Shown: piece by piece, positions 32,862-44,900 of the stretch
Layout of the letters: each line of letters opens with the position of its first letter
Position numbering within the stretch: the stretch's first letter is position 1
Origin: Microglena sp. YARC
Taxonomy: Eukaryota > Chlorophyta > Chlorophyceae > Chlamydomonadales > Chlamydomonadaceae
Reading direction: 5' to 3'
DNA length: 64,000 nucleotides
NCBI GenBank assembly: GCA_022414725.1
Contig: CM039462.1
Coordinates: 19,286,368 to 19,350,367 of the forward strand
The notes under the pieces: model-generated
What the model saw: the letters and a program-made list of their open reading frames with translations, nothing else
What the model was told of the DNA's origin: nothing
Database searches by the model: none
Program-made: the position numbers and the translations under genes

Positions 32862-32957
32862 CTACTGCCCACTCTTTGGCATAGTGAGTTCTCCAGTGGA
32901 CAGGTCAGAGATGTGTGGGTAGTTGCACTTTTCATCAAGCTGGTTTTGGGACCAAAT
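32862..32957 (-). CDS. GID8: GID8 exon 8 (C-terminus, stop)
   Basis: IWSQNQLDEKCNYPHISDLS followed by TGELTMPKSGQ and TAG. Acceptor cccttgcag, phase 0. It matches the (L)W.QN.LD.K..YP....L..G end of GID8 proteins. Confidence 0.93.
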   Translation of the reverse strand: MWSQNQLDEKCNYPHISDLSTGELTMPKSGQ

Positions 32958-35900
32958 CTGCAAGGGAGAGCAGGAGACAAAAGTTAGTTTTACTGCCAAA
33001 GACGGTGAGCAGCCAAATTGCTGGCTGGAGCCATGTAACCAGGTTCAAGTTCAAGTTCAAGTTCAAAAGTTCGCCAGCAGTTTTGGCTTTCAAGAGTAGT
33101 TTTGGCGTGAGCAAACGGACGTGGTCGGTATCTTCCGCTGCCTGAAATAACGCATTATTAGGCGCATACAATTTGTTGGGGTTGCATTATTGATATAGCA
33201 TGCGTATGCGTATGCCAACGTGTATTCATATGGCAACGTATTGTGCGTATCGTTCTAGTTTGTGTATGACAATTTGTATTACTTGTATTCATATGGATGT
33301 CAATACCAAACTGGTCCCCAACATTATCAAGCGATATCTCAACCAATTGTGTACAATATTGTTTGACACACTGAAACATCGTACGGTATTGTACTATGTA
33401 CCACAAGATATCGTCGATATATCATATCATATCATATCATATCATATATCTATACAATATCGTACAGACAACCCTATGTATTTTTCATACCAAGAGCTTG
33501 ATTCCAGTGTGCAGTGTTGGCTTATTGTCCTCGCACTGTATTTGTATGTGTATTATATGTTCATCTGTATTATGCTTACCATCAGCTTGATCAGAGTGTG
33601 CAGTGTTGGCTTATTGTCCTCGCACTGTATTTGTATGTGTATTATATCTCTGTGTGTTTTATTCTTACCATCAGCTTGATCAGAGTGTGCAGTGTTGGCT
33701 TATTGTCCTCGCACTGTATTTGTATGTGTGTTATATGTCTAAGTGTTTTATGCTTACCATCAGCTTGATACGAGTGTGCAGTGTTGGCTTATTGTCCTCG
33801 CACTGTATTTGTATGTGTATTATATGTCTATGTGTTTTATGCTTACCATCAGCTTGATCAGAGTGTGCAGTGTTGGCTTATTGTCCTCGCACTGTATTTG
33901 TATGTGTGTTATATGTCTATGTGTTTTATGCTTACCATCAGCTTGATACGAGTGTGCAGTGTTGGCTTATTGTCCTCGCACTGTATTTGTATGTGTATTA
34001 TATGTCTATGTGTTTTATGCTTACCATCAGCTTGATACGAGTGTGCAGTCTTGGCTCCTTATCCTTGAACTGTATTCGTATGTATGTATGTATGTATGTA
34101 TGTATATATGTATGTATGTATGTATGTATGCATGTATGTATGTGCGTGACAGTCCAGGGGTAGGCCTAATAGGCTAAAGGGACGGCCCAACCGTATAGGA
34201 AGGGCTTAAAAATAAAAAGCACTGATGAACTGAACCCTTAACAATCGTTTTACCGACGGGGGCCCTGAGCTCGTGCTACAGTGATCATTTCATGTGTATT
34301 ATGATTACCATCAGCTTGATCAGAGTGTGCAGTCTTGGCTCCTTGTCCTGGCACTGTATTCGGATGTGTATGTATGTATGTATGTATTTGCGTGACAGTC
34401 CAGGGGTAGGCCAAATAGGCTAAAGGGACGGTCCAACCGTGCAGGAAGGGCTTTAAAAGAAAAAGCACTGATGAACTGAACCCTTAACAATCGTTTTACC
34501 GACGGGGGGGCTGAGCTCGTGCTACAGTGATCATTTAATGCGTATTATATGTTCATGTGTGTTATGATTACCATCAGCTTGATCAGAGTGTGCAGTCTTG
34601 GCTCGTTATCCTGGCACTGGCTCCCCAAGATGGCTGCGTTCAGCTCACTAGCTGTCTTCTGGCGCTGTGTCACATCCATCAGTGCACCCACCGGGCTTGA
34701 CTTGGCATCATGGAAAGCTAGCAGGGCGACGGTGCGTTCTGCATTGGGATTAGGATTGGGATTGGGATTTCTGCAGTGGGATTGGGATTAGGATTGGGAT
34801 TGGATTGGGATTGGATTGGCATTGGCATTGGGATTGGGATCAGGATTTCTGCATTAGGATTGGGATTGGGATTGGGAATGGGATTAGGATCAGGATTCCG
34901 ATTTCTGCATTCGGATCAGGACTGGGATCAGGATCAGGATTTCTGCACTGGGATTGGATCAGGATTGGATTGGAATTGGGATTAAGATCAGGATTGGGAT
35001 TTCTGCATTGGGATTGGGATTAGGATTTCTGCATTGGGACTGGCATTGGGATTGGGATTGAGGTTTGATTGGGATTGGGATTTGATTGGGATTGGGATTT
35101 GATTGGGATTGGGATTAGGATTTCTGCACTGGGATTGGATTGGGATTTGATTGGGATTGGGATTAGGATTTTTCCTAATTCCGATCCCAATCCAATCCCA
35201 ATCCAATCCCAATTCTGCATTGGGATTTGATTGAGATTGGGATCAGGATTTTTCCTAATTCCGATCCCAATCCAATCCCAATCCAATCCCAATTCTGCAT
35301 TGGGATTTGATTGGGATTGGGATTAGGATTTCTGCACTGGGATTGGATTGGGATTGGGATCAGGATTGGGATTCCTGCCATGTAAGCTTGGAATTGGGAT
35401 TGGATTGTTCCATGTTTGTTCAGCTAACTCTGGACTACTGTTTCATTTTTGGGCTACTCGTGGCAGCTTCCACTTGCCACTGGGTCAAATCCAATGCTTG
35501 AAGCTGCATTTGAATGTTTGCCATGTAAGCTTTCAGACGCACTAGCTAGCTTCAGGTTCGGCTCAACAACATGGGAAAGGAGCTGCCTATAAGCTGCTAA
35601 AAGTAGCCCACACATCAAACATCTCTCTGGCCAGCTTACCGTCTTCCAATGCCAAGCCCCCACGTGCAATACACACGGAAACTAAGGGGCCTACTATGCA
35701 GATTAGACGGTGTGTGCTGCATTGGTAGTAGGGTCTCTAATCAGTGCCCTAGTTTGCTGCAGCTTTTGCTGATCAGCCAGACAGGGGATCTGCCTAGAAG
35801 CTGCTGCATTTTTGGCTGAACAGCCAGGCAGGGGATCCGCCTAGAACACTGTTTTTCTTTTTGGATACTAGCAGCAGTTTCTAAGCAGCTCCCTGAGCCA

Positions 35901-38900
35901 GCCACCGGGTCAAGCCTCAAAAGTTCAGCAGCGCTAGAAAGCTTACGTCAGCTTCAAGGTGCACTAGGTTGCTTCAGGTTGGCTGATTAGCCAGCCAGGG
36001 GAGCTGCCTAGAAGTTGCTGCTCATAGCTGAAAGTATACAGTAGTTTAGTTTATGTTGCACCACCAGCAGCAGCAGCACCAGCAGCACCATCACCAGCAC
36101 CACCAGCACCACCACCATCAACAGCAGCAACAGCACCACCACCACAACCAGCAGCAGCAGCACCACCACTATCAGCACCACCAACTCCACCACAAGCAGC
36201 ACCATCACCACCACCAGCTCCACCATCAGCAGCAGCAGCAGCACCACCACAACCAGCAGCATCACAGCAACCACAACCAGGAGCAGTACCACCACCACCA
36301 TCAGCACCACCATCACTTTTCGGCTACTAGCAGCAGCTTCTAGGCAGCTCCCCTGGCTGGCTAATCGTCCAAACCTAAAGCAACCTAGTGCACCTTGAAG
36401 CTGATATAATCAGCTTTCTAATGCTGCAAAAAATTGAGGCGAAGGCCTGTGGCTGACTCAGCACCACCATCAGCAGCGCCACCACCACCACAGGAGTGCC
36501 ACTCGCTTTTTGGCTACTAGCAGCAGCTTCTAGGCAGCTCCCCTGGCTGGATAATCAGCCAAACCTAAAACAACCTAGTGCACCAGTAGTGCCACCCGCT
36601 CGAGCCTAACACTTAAGCCTGGTCTAGTCTAGTCTAGTCCAAGAAACTTAAAATGACGCCTAAAAATGAGCTTAACACTTCAGCCTAGTCATGATAACGC
36701 CTGGTGGGGCGTGGTGTTAAGGGAGCCCATCGTACCGGGTAGGGAGCGGTCTTCTACCTCAACTGGACAAGCAACCATCGCGGTTGACAACGACCTGCAA
36801 CGCCAAGAGCGACCGAAAGGGGAATCGAACCCCCGACACATCATCCTCAAAGTACTTTGGTCTACCACTAGACCAATGTATATCACTGAAAGGGGCTACT
36901 TAGGCCTAGTCTAGTCTAAGGAAACTTAAAATGCCGAATAAAGCGATGGTGATGATGGTGATAAGGAGGAGGAAGATGGTGATGCTGCTGATGCTCCTGG
37001 TTGTGGTTGCGGTGGTGGTGCTGATGGTGGTGAAGGTGCTGCTGATGGTGGTTGTTGAGGTGCTGCTGGTGGTGGCGGTGGTGGTTGCGGTGATGCTGGT
37101 GGTGGTGGTGCTGCTTGTGGTGGTGATGGTGCTGCTTGTGTTGGTGTTGGTGTCGGTGGTGCTGATGGTGTTGGAAGTGCTGCTGATGGTTGTGGTGCTA
37201 ATGGTGGTGGTGCTAATGGTGGTGGTGGTGGTGGTGGTGGTGGTGTTGCTGATGGTGTCGTGGTGGCGCAGCTGCTGCTGATGGTTGTGGTTGTGGTGGT
37301 GGTGGTGGTGGTGGTGGTGGTAGTGCAAATGATGATGCTAATGCTGCTGATGTGGAATGTGAGCAGCTGGGTCCTCACCTATCTCCTCCAACAGTTCTGG
37401 GCGCTCCTCTCCCTGTGGAGCCAAGTACCTGAGCAGGGCAGGAGTGGTGTAAGTATCAGGATCAGGATTGGGATAAGGATCAGGATCAGGATTGGGATCA
37501 GGATCAGGATTGGGATAAGGATCAGGGTCAGGATTGGGATAAGGATCAGGATTGGGATAAGGATCAGGGTCAGGATTGAGATCAGGATCAGGATTGATAT
37601 GAGGATCAGGATCAGGACAATGATCAGGATTGGGATAAGGATCAGGATCAGGATAATGATCAGGATCAGGATCAGGATTGGGATAAGGATCAGGATCAGG
37701 ATTGGGATAAGGATCAGGATTGGGATAAGGATCAGGATCAGGATTGGGATCAGGATAATGATCAGGATAAGGATCAGGATTGGGATAAGGATCAGGATTG
37801 GGATAAGGATCAGGATCAGGATTGGGATCAGGATAATGATCAGGATCAGGATCAGGATTGGGATAAGGATCAGGATTGGGATTGGGATCAGGATCAGGAT
37901 CAGGATCAGGATCAGAATAAGGATCAGGATCAGGATCAGGATTGGGATAAGGATCAGGATCAGGATAAGGATCGGGATAAGGATCAGGATTGGGATAAGG
38001 ATCAGGATCAGGATAAGGATCAGAATAAGGATCAGGATTGGGATAAGGATCAGGATTGGGATAAGGATCAGGATCAGGATAAGGATCAGAATAAGGATCA
38101 GGATTGGGATAAGGATCAGAATTGGGATAAGGATCAGGATTGGGATAAGGATCAGGATCAGGATGATGATCGGGATAAGGATCAGGATTGGGATAAGGAT
38201 CAGGATTGGGATTAGGATCAGGATCAGGATCAGAATAAGGATCAGGATTGGGATAAGGATCAGGATTGGGATAAGGATCAGAATAAGGATAAGGATTGGG
38301 ATAAGAATCAGGATTGGGATAAGGATCAGGATCAGGATAAGGATCAGAATAAGGATCAGGATTGGGATCAGGATCAGGATTGGGATAAGGATCAGGATCA
38401 GGATAAGGATCAGAATAAGGATCAGGATTGGGATAAGGATCAGGATTGGGATCAGGATCAGGATCAGGATAATGATCAGGATAAGGATCAGGATTGGGAT
38501 CAGGATCAGGATAATGATTAGGATCAGGATCAGGATCAGGATAATGATCAGGATAAGGATCAGGATTGGGCTAAGGATCAGGATTGGGATCAGGATCAGG
38601 ATCAGGATAATGATCAGGATTGGGATAAGGATCGGGATTGGTATAAGGATCAGGATTGGGATAAGGATCAGGATCAGCATTCAACGCTGCATAGAACTTG
38701 TTTCCCTGATAGCTATAGCTACCTGGGACCCTGTCTTGGCCCCAAATTCCGCTAACCTGACCCAAACCCCAAACCCCGGCCTTTTGGGCTGCCCTACCCA
38801 AATCACTACCCGGACCCCACCCATGGAAAGTACCAAATCCCAGAAAACTACCAGAAGACTCCCTTTCTGAAACGGAAAAAAGCTCTGTCTGGTTGCTAAT

Positions 38901-41900
38901 CTAGCTTCTGGCCACCACGTGCAGGGCAAAGCATTGAGGAATGTGTCTACTACTCTCCAGACTGCCAAACTGTGCATTTTGTCAAAAAATTGTCAACGCT
39001 AGGCCAATCTCGAAAGCGATGGGTTGCAATGCTAATAGCGATACATCGCTAAAAAATGTTTTTGTGTCTCCCGACCGAAAGAACGGAAACAGTTCTGGAA
39101 AACCTACTCCTGCGCAAAATCCAGGGCCTTTCACTGGAAGACCCCTTTCTGGTGGTGCTGCTGATGGTGGTGGTGGTGGTGGTGGTGCTGATGGTGGTGG
39201 TAGTGGTGGTAGCAAAAGAAAACCACTGAGCCACAAAAAGCTACTCTTGCGCAAAATCTAGGGCTTTTACTAGAAGACCCCTCCCCGTTGGTGCTGCTAA
39301 TGGTGGTGGTGGTGGTGCTGCTGCTGATAAAGGTGCTGATGGTGGAGGTGGTGGTGCTGATGGTGGTGGTGGTGGTGGTGGTGGAGGTGGTGGTACTGAT
39401 GGTGGAGGTGGTGGTGCTGATGGTGGTGGTGGTGCTGCTGATGGTACTGATGGTGGAGGTGGTGGAGCTGATGGTGGTGGTGGTAGTGGTGGTGGCAAAA
39501 GAAAACCACTGAGCCACAAGAAGCTACTCTTGCACAAAATCCAGGGCCTTTACTAGAAAACCCCTCCCCGTTGGTGCTGCTAATGGTGGTGGTGGTGGTG
39601 GTGGTGCTGATGGTTCTGCTGGTGAAGGTGGTGGTGATGGTGATGGTGGTGGTGGTGGTGGTGCTGATGGTGGTGGTAGTGGTGGTGGCAAAAGAAAACC
39701 ACTGAGCCACAAGAAGCTACTCCTGCGCAAAATCCAGGGCCTTTACTAGAAGGCCCCACCCTTGGGTGCTGCTAATGGTGGTGGTGGTGGTGGTGGTGCT
39801 GCTGCTGCTGATGGTGGTGGTGGTGGCGGTGGTGTGGTGGTGGTGGGTGGTGGTAGAGGTGGCAAAAGAAAACCACCGAGCCACAAGAACCTACTCTTGT
39901 GCAAAATCCAGGGCTTCCTCTTCCTGTCCCTTCCGGATAAACTCAATGAGACGCTGCTGTTGGAGATGGAAGATTAGATGCGGCTGGGTCTCAAGGATCT
40001 GCATGTTCACACAGCACAGGTGCAGGGGTTGACAATATTTCTTGAACGTTGGGTGTAACGATGTGGTTTGCCGGTGTAACGGTGAGGTCTCAAGGATCTG
40101 CACGCACACACTTGAACTTGAACTTGAACTTGGTTACATAGCTTCAGCCAACAATATGGCTGCTCGCCGTCTTCGGCAGTACAAAAACAATTACAAGGAA
40201 AATGTAAAAGCGAACAAAACACTTTTCCATTTTTCCATTTTTTCACACACAGGTGCAGGTGTTGAGAGGATTGCTTGGACGTTGGGTGTAAAGGTGTGGT
40301 CTCCATGATCTGCCTGCACACACTCGAACTTGAACTTGAACTCGGTTACATAGCTTCAGCCAGCAATTTGGCTGCCCGGTGTCTTTGGCTGTAAAAAACA
40401 AATCTCAGGAGATCGCAGGAAAATAAAAACGAGAATAAACCCTATTTTTATTTTTTCGTTCGTACACAGCACAGGTGCAGGTGTTGAGAGGATTATTTGA
40501 ACAATCTGCATGCACACACTCGAACTTGAACTTAAAGTTGAACTTTGTTACATAGCTTCAGCCAGCACTATGGCTGCTCGCCGTCTTTGGCAGTAAAAAA
40601 AACAATTACCTGGAAAATGTAAACACAAAAAATCACTTTTTCCCATTTTCCCATTTGATAATTTTTCACACACAGCACAGGTGCAGGAGTTGAGAAGATA
40701 GCTTGGACATTGGGTGTAACGGTGTGGTTTGAGGCAGTGCTCCATGTGCTGGGGAATCAGTACTCCGACATTTCCGGAATCTGCATGCACACACTTGAAC
40801 TTGAACTTGGTTACACAGCTTCAGCCAGCAATTTGGCTGCTTGCCGTCTTTGGAAATAAAAAATAAAAAATGACCAGGAAAATGTAAACGCCAACAAATC
40901 ATTTCCCCCATCGTTTTTTGATTTTTCTTGATTTTTCCATTTTCCCATTTTTTGACATACAGCACAGGTGCAGAGGTTGAGAAGAATGCTTGAAGGTTGG
41001 GAGTTGTGGGGTGGTTTGAGACAGTGCTCCATGCACTGGGGAATCAGTACTCTCAGGTTTAAGGTTTTAGGGTTTAGGGTCAGGGCTTAAGGTTTAGTAA
41101 ACCCTAAAGCCTGCTCCATGTACTTGGGAATCACTACTCTGACATCTTCAGAAGCCCTTTGGCCAACGTCACACGGGTATACTGGAGATCATGAGCCGTT
41201 ACAACTCAAGGTGCCCAAGTTCTGTTTCATAGGAACTTACACTTAGATACCCCACACCCCACACCTCATACCCACACCCACACCACACCCCAGCACTCCA
41301 CCCCGCCACAGGGGGTGAGAATAGTAGGTGTGGATGAGTCCGAATGCACTCAAGATGCCCACGTTCTGATTCTTAGGTACTTATACTTAGACAGCTGGTC
41401 ACCCCCACCACTGGGGGTGAAAATAGGGGTGTGGATGAGTCCGGCTGAGTCTCCTTGGCAAAAAACTGCACCTGCGACCACACCCGCCCCAACCCGAACC
41501 CACCCCGCCCGCCACAGGGGGTGAGAATAAGAGGTGTGGATGAGTCTCCTATGCGAAAACTGCACCTGCGACCACACCTGCCCCGCCCACACACGCCCAA
41601 ACCCGCACCCCACACCCACCCGCCCCTCCACAGGGGTGAGAATAAGAGGTGTGGATGAGTCCGGGCCGAGTCTCCTGGCAAAAAACTGCACCTGCGACCA
41701 CACCCGCCCCAACCGAACCCACCCCGCCCCGCCACAGGGGGTGAGAATAAGAGGTGTGGATGAGTCTCCTATGCGAAAAACTGCACCTGCGACCACACCT
41801 GCCCCCGCCCCACACACGCCCCAACCCGCACCCCACAACCCACCCCGCCCCGCCACAGGGGGTGAAGAATAAGAGGTGTGGATGAGTCTCCTATGCGAAA

Positions 41901-44900
41901 AACTGCACCTGCGACACAATTTCTGCCCCGCCCCACACACGCCCCAACCCGCCCCACACACCCCGCCCCGCCACAGGGGGTGAGAATAAGAGGTGTGGAT
42001 GAGTCTCCTATGCGAAAAACTGCACCTGCGACCACACCCGGCTGATGAACCATCCTGCACAGCTTTGGTGTGCACAAGCGTCGGCAAGACCTCGCAAGGA
42101 TTGCCAGGTTGCCAGTTTTAGCTAATTGGCCTGCCATACAGGAACTATGGGAGGCGAGTCGGCGAAAAACTGCACCTGCGACCACACCCGCCCGGTTACG
42201 ATGTTGAAGATGGCGTACTTTTTAAGCAGTACACAGCGTGCGAGGGGGTGTTGGTGAGTCGACCGCCCAAAATGTTTTTAATCGACACGCAGGGTATTAC
42301 CCGCAATACCCACCCCAGGACGAATACTATACACCTGTTTTCCCTTTTTTTTCATGATGTTCATAAAGCCCCTCTTTACTCTGTCAAGCCACAGGCACAT
42401 TTGGAGTCCAGTAAGGCACCAGGAAAAATAGAATTATCATATTAAAATTGTCATAGAGATTGAATTGAAATTGGAGTTGAGAATTGACGAGCCAAGGCAA
42501 TCAGGCGGGGAATTCTGTGGGGGTTGGTTCATGTGTTGAATTTGAATTCGGTTTTTTCAATTCGAAACATTAAATTTGTATTTTGAATTAAAATAAATTA
42601 AGTTAGTGTGGTTCAAAATGTGTGATACAATTTCTAGGCATCCAAGACGATTGGCTGAGCTGTTTGCTGATATGTAGCAATTACAAACGGATCATTTGGA
42701 ATAACGTTTTTTTAACAGGTCGTAGTTTGTCGTTGGCACTTCAGATTAGCCCGAAATTCCGAGAATTCTGAGAGACACTTGGGGGAGAATTGTCGTAAAA
42801 TGTGGCCTGAAAAATTGGTAACCACAACATTTGAGAACACACCATTAAATTTATTTTTGATTCAAAAACAATTGTTTTTTTGAATTCAAACCTGAATTCA
42901 AATTTAAACCACATGGAAACCACCCCACACAGCCCAACTTCCAGTAGGGCTGACCTCTTCCGCTTTCCCTAGCAGCTTCAAGTCAATTTCAGGGTACTTG
43001 AAAATGCAAGTGTCTGCTTGACTGCATTTTTAAAGCCCTACCAATAATATTGTTAATGATACTAATAATATAATACTCTATACTATACTAATACTATAAT
43101 AATACTAATAACAATTATTACAGTTATAATAAAAAATCCTAATCTTTCATCCTAATGATGCTAATAATAATAATATGATAATGGATATTGATATGATTTG
43201 ATAATGATAATGATAATGATAAATAGTGTGAGATGGTGGTGAGATGGTGCAAGTAGGTTTGGTGTAGGTTGGTGCAGAGAGAATTGGTGCAGGTCGGTCT
43301 GCAGGTCGGTGCAGTTGGTGCAGTTGGTGCATTGCTTGGTGCAGGTTGGTGCAGGTTGGTGCAGGTTGGCTGCAGTGTTGGTGCAGGATTGGTGCACATC
43401 TGTGTGCCCAGGTTTGGTGCAGGTTGGTTGCAGGCTTGGTGCAACGTCGGTTTGGTGCATGGTTGGTGGCAGGTAGGTTGGTGCATAGGTAGTAGGTTAG
43501 TAGTAGGTAGGTTAGTAGTAGGTAGGTAGGTAGTAGTAGTAGTAGGTAGTTGTAGGTAGTAGGGTGGTAGTAGGTGGTAGTAGGTAGTGTAGGTGGTGTA
43601 GGTGGTAGTAGGTTTGGTGAGGTTGGTTGCAGGTAGTAGGTAAGTATAGGTAGGTAGATAGTAAGGTAAGTAGGTGGTAGTAGTGGTAGTAGGGTAGTAG
43701 GATGGTAAGGTGGTAGTAGGTAGTAAGTAGGGTGGTAGTAGGTGGTAGTAGGTTTGTGCAGGTTTGGTGAGGAGTAGGTGGTTCGGTCTGGGTGAGTAGG
43801 TGGTAGTAGGTGGGGGCTAGGTGGGTGGTAGTTAGTGTGTGGTAGTATAAGTGGTGGTAGTAGTAGGTGGTAATGTGGTGGTAGTGGTGGTTGGTAGTGG
43901 GTAGGTGGTAGGTGGTAGTTAGTGTGGTAGTGTAGGTGGTGGTAGGGGTGGGTAAGTGGTAGGTTGTGTGGTAGGGTGGTGGTGGTGTGGTGGTAGGATG
44001 TGGTGGTAAGGTGGTTGGTGGTTAGTGGTGGTGGTAGTGGTGGTGGTAGGTGGTGGTGGTAGTTGGTGGTGGTAGGTGGTGGTGGTAGGTGTGGTAGGTG
44101 GTGGTGGTGGTAGGTGGTGGGTGGTAAGGTGGTGGTGGTAGGTGGTGGGGTATGGTAGGCTGGTGGTGGTTAGGTGGTGGTGGTAAGGTGTGTGGTGGTA
44201 GGTGTAGTGGTAGGTTGGTATTCGCGTGGTTGGTAGGGTGGTGGTGGTAGGTGGGTCCGGTGGTGGTAGGTGGTTGGTGGTGGTAGGTGGTGGGTGGTGG
44301 TGGTGGTGGTGGTGGTGGTGTGGTAGCGTGTGGTGGTGGTAGGTGGTGGTGGTGGTAGGGCGTGGTGGTGGGTGGTAGGTAGGTGGTGTGTTGGTAGTAA
44401 GGTGGTCGGTGGTTGGTAGGTGGTGGTGGGTGGTAGGTGGTGGTGGTAGGTGGTGGTGGTAGGTGGTGTCGTGTGGTAGGTGGTGGTGAGGTGTAGGTGT
44501 GGTGGTGGTGGTGGGGCTGGTGGTGGTTTGGGTAGGTGGTGGTGGTGGGTAGGTGGTGGGTGGTGGTAGGTGGTAGTGGTGGTGATGTTGGTGGTGGTGG
44601 TGGTGGTGGTGGTGGTGGTGGGTATACGGTGGTGGTGGGGCATAGGTGGTGGTGGTAGGTGGTTGGTGGTGGTAGGTGTGGTGGTGGTAGGCTACGGTGT
44701 GGTGGTGGTGAGGAGTGGGTGTTAGGTGGTGGCAGCACAGTGGTGGATCGGCACCCCGACGGTGAGGTGGTGGTTGGTGGTAGGTGGTGGTGGTGGTGGT
44801 AGGTGGTGGTGGTGGTAATGCTGTTGAGTCGGGTGGTGCACGTAAGGTGGATGGTGGTGGGTAGTGGTGTGGTGGGTGGTAGGTGGTTGGTGGTGGTGGT

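Noticed and set aside
37260..38870. 536-residue Arg/Ile-rich and 433-residue Leu/Ile/Pro-rich frames
   Set aside because: Both strands of a hexamer array stay open; no non-repeat coding sequence is attached.
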